Source of the DNA: Streptomyces sp. NRRL F-6131
Lineage (GTDB): Bacteria > Actinomycetota > Actinomycetes > Streptomycetales > Streptomycetaceae
Assembly: GCA_000719695.1 (NCBI GenBank)
Contig: JOHN01000016.1
Location: forward strand, 62,001-126,000
Reading direction: 5' to 3'
DNA length: 64,000 bases
The position numbers and the translations under genes were made by a program. The first letter of the stretch is position 1; each line of letters starts with the position of its first letter. Below are positions 50,951-59,860 of this stretch, one piece after another. The notes under the pieces are model-generated. The model made no database searches, was not told the origin of the DNA, and saw only the letters and a program-made list of their open reading frames with translations.

Positions 50951-51478
50951 ATGGCCACCGTGACGAAGGACGACCCGGCCTGTCGTTCGAACATCGTCTT
51001 CATCGGCAACATCGGCCTCAGGCCCTACACCGAGCACGCCACCACGACGCTCCCACCGCCGCACGCCACGGCGGCGCTGAACATCGACGTGCTCGCCTCG
51101 ATCGACTACCAGAACGTCGAGTTCGAGGACGTCATGGTGTTCCTGGAGATCAAGGGCCCGCCCGGTGCGCAGTTCGTGGAGCACGACGACCGCACCAACT
51201 GGTTCTGGGGCGAACCCGACGGCACCGGGTGGGTGGAGATCCCCCGGGGCAGGCCCACCACGCGCCTGCGAATGCGCCTGCCGAAGGGGGACCTGCTCCG
51301 GCCCGGCCCCACGGACGGTCTCACGTACTACGTCGGCCTGACCGGCCTGCCAGACGGCGGCACCGTGGACCTCGGCGCGACGGCCTCGGCGAAGCGGGTC
51401 GTCGCCACCGCGTCCAGCTGTCCCATCCGGGTCACGGGCCTGGCGGTGAACGAGAAGCTCGGCGGCTACCTCAGCTGA
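50951..51478 (+). CDS. Uncharacterised beta-rich protein (175 aa)
   Basis: A 175-residue protein without signal peptide or membrane helix. It is rich in beta-favouring residues (SNIVFIGNIGLRPYTEHATT, FEDVMVFLEIKGPPGAQFVE, DGLTYYVGLTGLPDGGTVDL, CPIRVTGLAVNEKLGGYLS), with acidic HDDRTNWFWGEPDGTGW in the middle. A single compact beta-sandwich is likely. The ATG has a good AAAGGAG site. I do not recognise a family. It follows an ArsR-type regulator on the same strand. Confidence 0.65.
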   Translation: MATVTKDDPACRSNIVFIGNIGLRPYTEHATTTLPPPHATAALNIDVLASIDYQNVEFEDVMVFLEIKGPPGAQFVEHDDRTNWFWGEPDGTGWVEIPRGRPTTRLRMRLPKGDLLRPGPTDGLTYYVGLTGLPDGGTVDLGATASAKRVVATASSCPIRVTGLAVNEKLGGYLS

Positions 51479-51581
51479 CCGACCCGCTCGGCACCGACAG
51501 CACCGGAACCGCCGACGGCCCAGCACCGAACGGCCGCTGTCGCACCGTCCGGCACCGCGCCGTCGCCGCCGGGCCGGCCGG

Positions 51582-52037
51582 CTACCAGGTCGCGCCGGCC
51601 GGCTGGCGGGTGGTGGCGTTGAGCCGGTTGAAGAAGTTGGTCAGGCTGATCCACAGCACCAGCGAGGCCAGCTGCGTCTCGTCGAAGTGCGCCGCCGCCG
51701 CGTTCCACACCTCGTCCGGCACCACGGCCCGGTCCGCGAGCCGCGTCACGTGCTCGGACAGCTCCAGCGCCGCCCGCTCGGCGTCCGTGAAGAACGGCGC
51801 CTCCCGCCACGCCGCCACGGCGTGCAGCCGCTCGTCGCTCTCGCCGTTCTTCTTCGCACTGGCGACGCCGCCCACCACGCAGTAGCTGCACCCGTTGATC
51901 TGGCTCGCCCGCAGGTGCACCAGTTCCAGCACGCTCTCCGGCACGCCGCCCTTCTTCGCCGCCTTCACGACCCCGAGGATCGCCGGCATCGCCTCCGGAA
52001 TCACCATCGCCGGGTTCGCCATCCGCGCGTCGTTCAT
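51582..52037 (-). CDS. AhpD-family alkylhydroperoxidase-like protein
   Basis: A 151-residue carboxymuconolactone-decarboxylase/AhpD-family protein. The redox motif is in VHLRASQINGCSYCVVGGVA (Cys-x-x-Cys), followed by AWREAPFFTDAERAALELSEHVTRL and VLWISLTNFFNRLNATTR, as in AhpD-like proteins. The family reduces peroxides through the Cys pair with an external reductant. ATG at 52037. It stands alone, divergent from the HAD gene. Confidence 0.92.
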   Translation of the reverse strand: MNDARMANPAMVIPEAMPAILGVVKAAKKGGVPESVLELVHLRASQINGCSYCVVGGVASAKKNGESDERLHAVAAWREAPFFTDAERAALELSEHVTRLADRAVVPDEVWNAAAAHFDETQLASLVLWISLTNFFNRLNATTRQPAGATW

Positions 52038-52175
52038 GACCTGCCCACTTCCGTCCGTCGTTCTGCTCGGTCATTCCACTGACGCGGGCCGACGGAGAAA
52101 TGTGACAGCCGCGGGAGAATCCACCGGGGGAAGGATTCCGGTGCCGGGGGTCGGAGGGCGCGAGATGATCATCGG

Positions 52176-52907
52176 ATGACAGAGGTGATCTTCTTCGACA
52201 TGGACGGCACTCTGGTCGACCACCGGAGCGCGGTCCTGGAGACGATCGGCGAGATCGTCCGGGCCGCGCCGAACGCGACGGCTCCGCCGGAGGAATTGGT
52301 CGCGCTCTGGTGGACGCTGGAGGCGCGCCACATGCGCGAGTACCTGGCCGGCCGGTGCTCCTTCGCCGAACACCACCGGCGCAGGGTCCGGTCCTTCCTT
52401 CCCGCGCTCGGCGAGCCGGTCCCCGGGAGTCCCGAGCTCCTGGACGCCTGGATCTCCGAGCGCTACCTGAAGGCGTTCGCGGAGTCCTGGCGGACCTACC
52501 CCGACGTCCGGCCCTGCCTGGAGTCCCTGAAACGGCTCCCCCACGGTCCGCGGCTGGCGGTCCTCGCCAACGGCGACCCGGAGCAGCAGCGCGCCAAGCT
52601 CGCCCGCTTCGACCTCACCGAGTACTTCGAGGCCGTCCTGACCCCGACCGAGCTCGGCGCCGCCAAACCCGCCGCGTACGCCGCCGCCTGCCGGTGGATG
52701 CGGACCGACCCCGCGCGGGCGGTCAACGTGGGCGACATGCTGGGGAGCGACGTGGACGCCGCCGCTCTCGCCGGGCTCACCGGTGTCTGGCTGGACCGCG
52801 GCATCGACTTCGTCACCGGCGGACCGTCACCGACCGCGGACGGGACGGTCCGCCGCATCGAACGCCTCACCGACCTCATCGACCACCTGCCCCGCACGAC
52901 CGGCTGA
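52176..52907 (+). CDS. HAD-superfamily hydrolase
   Basis: A 243-residue HAD phosphatase. Motif I FFDMDGTLVD (nucleophile Asp8 and acid Asp10), motif II LAVLANGDPEQQ, motif III Lys in LTPTELGAAKPAAYAAA, and motif IV NVGDMLGSDVDAAALAG are all present, with a helical cap between I and II. Likely a small-molecule phosphatase such as a phosphoglycolate- or haloacid-type enzyme; substrate unknown. ATG at 52176. A four-copy 11-bp repeat follows the stop codon. Confidence 0.93.
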   Translation: MTEVIFFDMDGTLVDHRSAVLETIGEIVRAAPNATAPPEELVALWWTLEARHMREYLAGRCSFAEHHRRRVRSFLPALGEPVPGSPELLDAWISERYLKAFAESWRTYPDVRPCLESLKRLPHGPRLAVLANGDPEQQRAKLARFDLTEYFEAVLTPTELGAAKPAAYAAACRWMRTDPARAVNVGDMLGSDVDAAALAGLTGVWLDRGIDFVTGGPSPTADGTVRRIERLTDLIDHLPRTTG

Positions 52908-52913
52908 TCCCCG

Positions 52914-52957
52914 TCCGATCCCGGTCCGATCCCGGTCCGATCCTGGTCCGATCCTGG
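52914..52957. repeat. Four 11-bp tandem repeats (TCCGATCCCGG)
   Basis: Units at 52914-52924, 52925-52935, 52936-52946 and 52947-52957; the last two have T instead of C at position 9. They begin 6 nt after the HAD stop codon. Confidence 0.88.
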
Positions 52958-53013
52958 TCAGCACCTGCGGTGGCCCCAAGGGGCAGCCCCCCGAACGCGA
53001 GGCGGGGCCGAGG

Positions 53014-54078
53014 GTGACAGTGCGACAGGTGGTGTGCGACGCTTCGATCTCGCCCGGCCGCAGGGTCGCGGCGTCGCGGGGGAAACGGGGTGGGCGCGTG
53101 CGGGGTGGGCGCCGGCGGGCGGTCGGCGTGGTGTCGGTGGTCGGCGGGCTGGTGCTCGCGGCCGCGGCGCTGCGCACGAACGGTGGTCTGTTGGGTTCGG
53201 GCGGCACGGCGCCGGTCGGGTCCGTCGGGCTGGTCACGCTGTTCGCGTTCGGCTGGTTGGCCGCGATCGGGCAGTTCGCGGCGCGGTTCCGGGCGGAGGT
53301 GCGCCACCTGGCCGGGCCGACGCCGTGGGCCGAGCGGCTGCGGACCGCCGCCAGCGCGCTGCTGGTCGGAGCCACCGTGGCGGTCCCGGTACTGATGCTG
53401 CTGTTCCACCTCCGCACCGATTCCGCCGGCGGCCCGCCGAAGGGCCCGGTCGACCCGCCGCCGCCCCCGGACGCGACGGTGTCCGTCCCGCCCGGCAAGC
53501 CCGTCACGATGGGCGAGTCGTCGGAAGCGGTGGCCCGTGCGCTGGTCACCGGATCGCTGGTGGCGCTGGCGCTCGCCGTGGTCGCACTACTGGTCTGGGC
53601 CGTTCTCCGCCTCCGGTGGCGTCGGCGGTCGGGCCCGGTCGGGTTCACCGCGGTCGCCGGTGCGGTACCGGAGCCGGCCGAGGACGCGCTGGCGGCCGCG
53701 GTGGCCACCGGTCGGCGGGCGCTGCGCGGCGGCGATCCGCGGACGGCGGTGATCGCCTGTTACGCGGCGATGGAGGCCGCGCTGGCGGAGTCCGGGATGC
53801 CGCGGCGGGACTGCGACAGTCCCACGGAGCTGCTGGAGCGGGCCGTCACCGACCGCCGGGTCGACGGCGGCCACGCGTACGCGCTGACCGGGCTGTTCCG
53901 CGAGGCCCGCTACTCGACCCATCCGATGGACGACTCGCACGTGCGCCGGGCCCGTGCCGCGCTGGACGCGATCGCCGACGGGCTGGCGGAGCCGGACACC
54001 CGGCGGGAAGCGGATGTGCAGCGGGAACGGGACGCCCGCCAGGACCCGTCCGTCGGCACCCCAGGGAGCCGGCGATGA
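53014..54078 (+). CDS. DUF4129 membrane protein
   Basis: A protein of about 354 residues with four membrane segments (AVGVVSVVGGLVLAAAALRT, GLVTLFAFGWLAAIGQFAA, ASALLVGATVAVPVLMLLFHL, GSLVALALAVVALLVWAVLRL) and a C-terminal cytoplasmic DUF4129 domain (RRALRGGDPRTAVIACYAAM, SPTELLERAVTDRR, LFREARYSTHPMDDSH). DUF4129 proteins sit beside MoxR ATPases, DUF58 proteins and transglutaminase-like proteins, and the set here follows that pattern. Start uncertain: GTG 53014 (with GAGGCGGGG upstream) is taken; GTG 53020 or 53032 are possible. Stop overlaps the next ATG. Confidence 0.82.
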   Translation: MTVRQVVCDASISPGRRVAASRGKRGGRVRGGRRRAVGVVSVVGGLVLAAAALRTNGGLLGSGGTAPVGSVGLVTLFAFGWLAAIGQFAARFRAEVRHLAGPTPWAERLRTAASALLVGATVAVPVLMLLFHLRTDSAGGPPKGPVDPPPPPDATVSVPPGKPVTMGESSEAVARALVTGSLVALALAVVALLVWAVLRLRWRRRSGPVGFTAVAGAVPEPAEDALAAAVATGRRALRGGDPRTAVIACYAAMEAALAESGMPRRDCDSPTELLERAVTDRRVDGGHAYALTGLFREARYSTHPMDDSHVRRARAALDAIADGLAEPDTRREADVQRERDARQDPSVGTPGSRR

Positions 54079-54764
54079 GCCCCCGCCGCGACCGCCGGGG
54101 CGCCGAGGCGCCGCCGTCCGCGCCGCCGCGCGAGGTCGACCTGGCCGAGCCGGGCTCGGTCCGGCACAGCCTGCTGGAGCTGGGCTTCGTCGCCGTCCTG
54201 GCCGAACTGCTCTTCGGCCTGGTCGGCGGCCTGCCGGCGGCGGGCGCCGGTGCCGTCCTGCTCACCGTCGCCGGCCTGGCCACCGGCTGGTACGTGGCCG
54301 GCGCGGGCTCCGGGAGCGACGGTCTGCGGCACCGGGCCCGGACCCCGCTGATGGACTCCCGCGTACCCGGGCTCGGCGACTGGCGGTGGACCGTCCGGCA
54401 GGCCCTGGCACCGGAGGGCGACGGCCGACCGTTGCTCTCCCGGCTCCAACGGCTCTACGCCGCACGGTTGTCCGAGCTGTACGGGCTGTCACTGGCCACC
54501 GACCGGGACGCGGCCGCCGCGCTGCTCGGGCCCGAGCTGTGGCCGTGGATCGACCCGGCGGCCGCCGCACCGGCCGCGACCGTCCCGGCGCCGGTGCTGC
54601 TCGCGCTCGTGGACCGGCTGGAGTCGCTGCGGGCGCTCCCGCGACAGCCCGCCGGGGACCGGCCGGACCGCCAGGACCGACCGGACCGCCAGGACCAGAA
54701 GGACCGCCAGGACCGACCGGACCGGCCGGGCCACCGCACGCCGGACCGTCCGACGGCGCCGTGA
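54075..54764 (+). CDS. Membrane protein of the MoxR operon with charged repeat tail
   Basis: A 229-residue protein. Two hydrophobic segments lie near residues 33-50 (LLELGFVAVLAELLFGLVGG) and 55-75 (AGAVLLTVAGLATGWYVAG). The middle (about 85-190) is a soluble helical part (DWRWTVRQALAPEGD, LYAARLSELYGLSLATDRDA). The last 30 residues are a repeat of Asp-Arg-Pro/Gln units (DRQDRPDRQDQKDRQDRPDR), highly charged. The ATG overlaps the DUF4129 stop by 4 nt, so it is coupled to it. No named family; a partner of the MoxR/DUF58 set. Confidence 0.78.
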   Translation: MSPRRDRRGAEAPPSAPPREVDLAEPGSVRHSLLELGFVAVLAELLFGLVGGLPAAGAGAVLLTVAGLATGWYVAGAGSGSDGLRHRARTPLMDSRVPGLGDWRWTVRQALAPEGDGRPLLSRLQRLYAARLSELYGLSLATDRDAAAALLGPELWPWIDPAAAAPAATVPAPVLLALVDRLESLRALPRQPAGDRPDRQDRPDRQDQKDRQDRPDRPGHRTPDRPTAP

Positions 54765-54831
54765 CCGGGACCCGTCCCCGCCGGAGGCCGCGCCACCGGA
54801 CCGTTCCGAACCGCTTCCGTCAGGAGATCAG

Positions 54832-55902
54832 ATGACCGCCGCCCCCACGGACACCGCCGACCCGCAGGCCGACCCGCAGACCGACCCGCAGACCGCCGAG
54901 AAGGCCGGGCTCCCCGCGCTGACGCCCCAGCAGGCCGGCGAGCGCGCCCGCGCGGTGCTGGCCGAGATCGAGCGGGCCGTGGTCGGCAAGCCGGAGGCCC
55001 TGCGGCTGGTCATGCTGGGCGTCCTGGCCGGCGGTCACGTGCTGATCGAGGACCTCCCCGGGCTCGGCAAGACCCTGCTGGCCCGCTCCTTCGCGACCAC
55101 CCTGGGCCTGGACTTCCGCCGGATCCAGTTCACCCCCGACCTGCTGCCCTCGGACGTGACCGGTGCGCCCTTCTACGACGCGCGCACCGGGGAGATGGTC
55201 TTCCGGCCCGGCCCGCTGTTCACCCAGCTGCTGCTCGCCGACGAGATCAACCGGACGCCGCCCAAGACCCAGGCGGCGCTGCTGGAGGCGATGGCCGAGG
55301 GGCAGGTGTCGGTCGACGGGGCCACCCGCCGGCTGCCGGAGCCGTTCGCGGTGATCGCCACCGCCAACCCGATCGAGTACGAGGGCACCTACGCGCTGCC
55401 CGAGGCGCAGTTGGACCGCTTCCTGCTGCGGGTGCGGATGGGGTACCTGTCCACGGGGCTGGAGGCGGCCATGCTCCGGGCCCGGCTGCACCGGTCGGCG
55501 CCCGAACCGGTGCTGACCGCCGTCGCCGACCCGGCCGAGCTGCTGGCGATGCGGGCGGCGGTGGAACGCGTCGAGGTGGACGACGACCTGGTGGACTACG
55601 TGGTCGCGCTGGTCACGGCGACCCGGGAGGACCAGCAGATCCAGGTCGGCGCCTCACCGCGCGGCGGGCTCGCCCTGCTCCAGCTGGCCCGGGCCCGGGC
55701 GATGCTGGAGGGCCGCGACTACCTGACGCCCGAGGACGTGAAGGCGCTGGCCGTGCCCGCGCTGGCCCACCGGGTCACGCTCCAGCCGGAGTTGTGGGTG
55801 CGGCAGGTCGAGGCGGACGAGGTGGTGGCGCGGCTGGTCGACTCGGTACCGGCCCCGCTCACCGTGCCGCGGCCGGCCGCCGGGGCGGACGGGGCGCGGT
55901 GA
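54832..55902 (+). CDS. MoxR-family AAA ATPase
   Basis: A 356-residue MoxR ATPase. Walker A region LIEDLPGLGKTLLARSFA, Walker B LLADEINRTPPKTQAALLEAM, sensor 1 VIATANPIEYEGTYALPEAQ and arginine finger region LDRFLLRVRMGY are intact. MoxR ATPases act as chaperones that assemble protein complexes, often with DUF58 or vWA partners. ATG 54832 with CAGGAG upstream. It overlaps the DUF58 gene by 4 nt (GTGA). The N-terminal 25 residues are an acidic repeat (ADPQADPQTDPQ). Confidence 0.95.
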   Translation: MTAAPTDTADPQADPQTDPQTAEKAGLPALTPQQAGERARAVLAEIERAVVGKPEALRLVMLGVLAGGHVLIEDLPGLGKTLLARSFATTLGLDFRRIQFTPDLLPSDVTGAPFYDARTGEMVFRPGPLFTQLLLADEINRTPPKTQAALLEAMAEGQVSVDGATRRLPEPFAVIATANPIEYEGTYALPEAQLDRFLLRVRMGYLSTGLEAAMLRARLHRSAPEPVLTAVADPAELLAMRAAVERVEVDDDLVDYVVALVTATREDQQIQVGASPRGGLALLQLARARAMLEGRDYLTPEDVKALAVPALAHRVTLQPELWVRQVEADEVVARLVDSVPAPLTVPRPAAGADGAR

Positions 55903-57584
55903 ACGCCGTCCGAACCGGCGGCCGGGGGACGGCGGGCGACGCCACCGCCGCGCGGGCGCGCCGGCTGGCCGCCCAGGCCGGTGCGGTCGCCGGCGCTCAC
56001 GGTGCCCCGTCGGGCGCGCGACCGGTGCGCGCGCTCGCGGCGACCGTCCCCGAGCCGCACTCCCGCCCCGGCGCGACCGGAGGCCCCGCCGCGGACGTCC
56101 GACGGCCGGGCCTCCGCACCCGGCTCACGGCCGCCGCCCACGGCTCCGGCCCGCAGCCGGGGCAGGTACCCGACCCGGTCACCGCCCGGATCCTCGCCCG
56201 CAGCACCCGGGCCACCCGCCACGGCCTCCCCCAGCAACCACCCTCCCCGCACTGGCGGCTCACCGACCGCACCCTGCGGCTGCTGACCGTGGCCGCCGCC
56301 GCGACCGCCGGCGCCCTGGCCACCGGGCACGCCTGGCTGCTGGCGCTCGCCGCGGCACCCGCCGTCCTGCTCGTCCTGGCCGCCCCGAGCACCGCCTCCA
56401 GATCCAGAGCCGGTTCCGGATCCGCTCCCGCCTCCGACTCCGACTCCGACTCCGGCTCCGGTTCCGCCTCCGACTCCGGCGCCGGCCGGCCCACCCGGCT
56501 GACCACCACCGTCGCCACCGAACCGCGGCGCTGCTCCGAGGGCGAACGGATCACCGTACGGGTCGACGTCCGGCACGACGGGACGATCGGCGGGCTCGAC
56601 CCGGTGATCGCCCTCGGCCCCGGCCTGGACCTGGAGTCGGTCGCGGTCGGCCCCGCCGTCCTGGTGCTCACCGTCCGCGCCGACCGCTGGGGCCGCTGGG
56701 CGCTGGGCACCGTCGACATCGACGTGTCCGACGCCGGCGGGCTGACCTGCCGCACCGTGCGCGCCGAACTCGGCGAGGTGGACGTCTTCCCGGTGCCCAC
56801 GGCGACCCGGCTGACCCCGGTCCCGGTCCGACTGCCCGAACGGATCGGCGAGCACACCACCGCCCACGAGGGCTCCGGCGTCGAGGTGGTCGGCGTCCGC
56901 CCATACGTACCGGGCGAACGCCAGCGGCGCATCCACTGGCCGTCCACCACACGCCGCGGCAGCGTCCAGATCAACCAGTTCGCCGCCGAGCGGGCCGCCG
57001 ACGCGATCGTCCTGCTGGACGCCCTGGGCGACTTCCACGACACGGCCACCGGCAGCTCCAGCCTGGACGAGAGCCTGCGCGCGGCCACCGGACTGACCCG
57101 CGCCTACCTGCGGCGCCACGACCGGGTCGGCCTGGTCGCGGTCGGCGGGCAACTGCGCTGGCTCACCGCCGACACCGGCGCGCGCCACCTCCACCGGATG
57201 GTCGAGAGCGTCCTGGAGGTGCGCCGGGACCGCGCCCTGCGCGGCTCCGCCGCACCCCGGCTGCCGCTGCCCGCACTGCCCCGCCACGCCCTGGTGTACG
57301 CCTTCACCCCGCTCGCCGACCAGCGGATCCTGGAAGTCCTCGGCCGGATCGGGGAACGCGGCAACCCCCTGGTGGTCGTGGAGGTCCCGGCGGGCGAGCC
57401 GACGGTGGAACCCGGCGACGAGATCGGGGCGGTCGCCCTGCGGCTCTGGCGCGCCGAGCGCGACGCGATGCGCCGGGCGCTGCGCAACCGCGGCGTCCCC
57501 GTCGTCCGACACGCCCCCGGGGAGGCGCTGGACCTGGCGCTCGCCCCCCTGCTGCGCCGCCGGATCGGAGGCCGGAGCCGATGA
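55899..57584 (+). CDS. DUF58 protein, MoxR partner
   Basis: A 561-residue protein. The first 120 residues are Ala/Arg/Gly-rich and probably disordered; then two hydrophobic segments (about 125-165: LLTVAAAATAGALATGHAWL, LALAAAPAVLLVLAA), an extracellular-type beta-domain, and the DUF58 domain: GVRPYVPGERQRRIHWPSTTRRGSVQINQFA, then IVLLDALGDF and RAYLRRHDRVGLVAVGG, vWA-like. The GTG at 55899 lies in the MoxR stop codon. DUF58 proteins are membrane-anchored partners of MoxR. The Ser/Asp-rich stretch at about 165-195 encodes SDSDSDSGSG repeats. Confidence 0.88.
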   Translation: MNAVRTGGRGTAGDATAARARRLAAQAGAVAGAHGAPSGARPVRALAATVPEPHSRPGATGGPAADVRRPGLRTRLTAAAHGSGPQPGQVPDPVTARILARSTRATRHGLPQQPPSPHWRLTDRTLRLLTVAAAATAGALATGHAWLLALAAAPAVLLVLAAPSTASRSRAGSGSAPASDSDSDSGSGSASDSGAGRPTRLTTTVATEPRRCSEGERITVRVDVRHDGTIGGLDPVIALGPGLDLESVAVGPAVLVLTVRADRWGRWALGTVDIDVSDAGGLTCRTVRAELGEVDVFPVPTATRLTPVPVRLPERIGEHTTAHEGSGVEVVGVRPYVPGERQRRIHWPSTTRRGSVQINQFAAERAADAIVLLDALGDFHDTATGSSSLDESLRAATGLTRAYLRRHDRVGLVAVGGQLRWLTADTGARHLHRMVESVLEVRRDRALRGSAAPRLPLPALPRHALVYAFTPLADQRILEVLGRIGERGNPLVVVEVPAGEPTVEPGDEIGAVALRLWRAERDAMRRALRNRGVPVVRHAPGEALDLALAPLLRRRIGGRSR

Positions 57585-58276
57585 ACTCCCCCACCCCCAC
57601 TCCCGCTCCGACGGGCCGCGCCGCAGACCGGACAGCAGGAACGGCACGGACGACGCGGCGGGCGCAGGCCGAACGGGCCGCCCTGCGCTGCACCGGCGCG
57701 CTCCTGGCCCTCGCCGCGGGAGGCGCGGGCGGCGCACCGGGCGGGACCGTCGACCGGGCGGGCTCCGCCGGCCTCCCGGTCGCCGTCGCCCTCGCGCTGC
57801 TCGGCGCCTGGGCCGCCGTCCCGGCCGAGGAGCCGCCGCACCCCGCGTCCACCTGGCCCGCCCGCCTCGCCGCCCACCGCACCACCGTGCTCGTGACGGC
57901 CGCCGTCCTGCTGGCCGCCCCGAGCGACCCGGGCCCCTGGCGGGCCGCCGGCCTGGCCGTCCTGCTCACCGGGCAGCTGCTCCTGCTCGACGCCTTCGGC
58001 CCGCAGCGCCGCACGCCCCGCCCGGCCCACGCGCCGGCCGCCCTGGCCGCCGCCCTCCTCGTCCTGCCCGTGGCCCTCACCACCTCGCCCGCCGCCGAAT
58101 GGTCCCGCCCGATCGCCGTCCTCGGCATCACCGCCGCCGCCTTCGGCATCGGCCTCGCCCTCCACCGACCCCGGCCGGACGGGGACGCCGAGGCTGACCG
58201 TGACAGGGCGGCGGACCCGGACGGGGCAGGCAGGCGGAGGCGGGACGCTCGGGGCGGTCCGCCCGAACGCCCCTGA
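57581..58276 (+). CDS. Integral membrane protein, last gene of MoxR operon
   Basis: A 231-residue membrane protein with about six hydrophobic segments (GALLALAAGGAGGA, GLPVAVALALLGAWAAV, TTVLVTAAVLLAA, GLAVLLTGQLLLLDAF, AALAAALLVLPVALTTS, AVLGITAAAFGIGLAL) and a charged C-terminus. Its ATG overlaps the DUF58 stop (ATGA), so it belongs to the five-gene operon 53014-58276. No family recognised. Confidence 0.75.
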   Translation: MNSPTPTPAPTGRAADRTAGTARTTRRAQAERAALRCTGALLALAAGGAGGAPGGTVDRAGSAGLPVAVALALLGAWAAVPAEEPPHPASTWPARLAAHRTTVLVTAAVLLAAPSDPGPWRAAGLAVLLTGQLLLLDAFGPQRRTPRPAHAPAALAAALLVLPVALTTSPAAEWSRPIAVLGITAAAFGIGLALHRPRPDGDAEADRDRAADPDGAGRRRRDARGGPPERP

Positions 58277-58488
58277 GACCTGGCCCCGCACCGGCCGCTC
58301 CAGGGCGGTCGCGCAGCAAGTCAAGCCACCTGACGATGATCTGATGAACAATCACCTCCGCCGATCGACGGGGGCGTCCCGAGCCTCGGGGCTCATGGGC
58401 AGGACCCCCGGAGGACGATGCGCCGGGGCCGCGCCCGGTGCGACGGTGGTGCCGACGGCCCGGAGCCGGGCCGGAAGGGGCGGGCACC

Positions 58489-59811
58489 ATGACCATCGTT
58501 CAGGCTGGAACACCGCACCGGCGCGGCCGGCTGGGCCTGCGGCTGGCCGCCGTCGCCCTGGCCGGTACCACCGTCGTCACGCTCGCCCCGACCGTCGCGG
58601 TGGCGGCGGGGACGGACACCTCCGCGGCCGGGAGCGCCGGGGGCGCCGCGGAACGCCGGCCCCGCGTCGACGGGCAGCAGGAGCTGCTGGACCTCGTGGA
58701 GCGCGGCGGGATGACCGCCGCCCTCGCGGAGATCCGCCTCCCCGGCCGCTCCCCCTGGCGGGGCGCCGCCGGGACCGCCGACCTGACCACCGGGCAGCCG
58801 ACCAGGGCGGACGGCCGGTTCCGGATCGGCAGCGTGACCAAGGCCTTCGTGTCGACCGTCGTCCTCCAACTGGTCGGCGAGGGAAGGCTCCGGCTGGACG
58901 ACCCGGTCGAGCGGCACCTGCCGGGCGTCGTCCCGAACGGCGCCGCGATCACCGTCCGGCAGTTGCTGAACCACACCAGCGGCCTGTTCAACTTCACCGA
59001 GGACGCGCGCTTCCTGATCACCAGCGAGGCCGATCTCCAGGACTTCGCCTACGGAGGGTGGCGCTACCGGGACTACCGGCCCGAGCAGTTGGCCGCCGTC
59101 TCCGCCGAGCACCCGCCGTACTTCGCCCCCGGGCAGGGCTGGCACTACTCCAACACCAACTACGTGCTCGCCGGGATGATCGTCCGGAAGGTCACCGGGC
59201 GCACCTGGCAGCACGAGGTCGAGCGCCGGATCGTCCGGCCGCTGCACCTGGACGACACGACCTTCCCCGACTCCGGGACCGGCTTCGGCGGCCCGCACGC
59301 CCACGCGTACCTCGACATGCCGGCCGGGCCCGCCGACATCACCCGGCTCAACCCGTCCGTCGTGGACGCGGCCGGCAACGGCATCTCCACCGCCGCCGAC
59401 CTCAACCGCTTCCACGCCGCCCTGTTCGGCGGCAAGCTGCTGCGGCCGGCCGAGACGGCGGCGCTGACGGACACGGTGCCGACCACCCTGGAGGGCCTCC
59501 GCTACGGGCTCGGCGTGTTCCGGATCGACCTCGGCCCGGGCTGCGAGGCGGCCTGGGGCCACGACGGCAGCCTCCCCGGTTGGAGCACCCTGCTGCTCGG
59601 CAGCCGCGACGGCCGCCGGCAGTTCGCCCTGTCGCACAACCCCTTCCTGGGCAAGGACACCTCGGCGAGCGCCGATGCGATCGACTCCCTCATCGCCAAG
59701 ACCCTCTGCGACCCGGCCCCGGCCGCCACCCCCGAACCGGCCCCGCCCCTGAAGGCACTCCCTCGCACCACCCCCGACCTGCGCATCGAACCCGGCCCGG
59801 CCACCCGCTGA
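58489..59811 (+). CDS. Secreted serine hydrolase, beta-lactamase/DD-peptidase family
   Basis: A 440-residue exported class C beta-lactamase-fold hydrolase (peptidase S12). Signal peptide 1-40 (LGLRLAAVALAGTTVVTLAP). Catalytic motifs: Ser-x-x-Lys in IGSVTKAFVST, Tyr-x-Asn in HYSNTNYVLAG, and His-x-Gly in GHDGSLPGWS. Likely a D-alanyl-D-alanine carboxypeptidase or an esterase; true beta-lactamase activity is not implied. ATG 58489 has GGAAGGGG upstream and is preferred over a start 17 codons earlier. It stands alone after the MoxR operon. Confidence 0.92.
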   Translation: MTIVQAGTPHRRGRLGLRLAAVALAGTTVVTLAPTVAVAAGTDTSAAGSAGGAAERRPRVDGQQELLDLVERGGMTAALAEIRLPGRSPWRGAAGTADLTTGQPTRADGRFRIGSVTKAFVSTVVLQLVGEGRLRLDDPVERHLPGVVPNGAAITVRQLLNHTSGLFNFTEDARFLITSEADLQDFAYGGWRYRDYRPEQLAAVSAEHPPYFAPGQGWHYSNTNYVLAGMIVRKVTGRTWQHEVERRIVRPLHLDDTTFPDSGTGFGGPHAHAYLDMPAGPADITRLNPSVVDAAGNGISTAADLNRFHAALFGGKLLRPAETAALTDTVPTTLEGLRYGLGVFRIDLGPGCEAAWGHDGSLPGWSTLLLGSRDGRRQFALSHNPFLGKDTSASADAIDSLIAKTLCDPAPAATPEPAPPLKALPRTTPDLRIEPGPATR

Positions 59812-59860
59812 ACCCGGCCGGACGACAGCCGGACAACAGCCGGGCAGTCCGGACCGGCGG

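Noticed and set aside
54832..55902. MoxR here as the ATPase of the propeller system at the right edge
   Set aside because: It lies on the opposite strand, in a tight operon with DUF4129 and DUF58 genes, with an unrelated hydrolase gene between.
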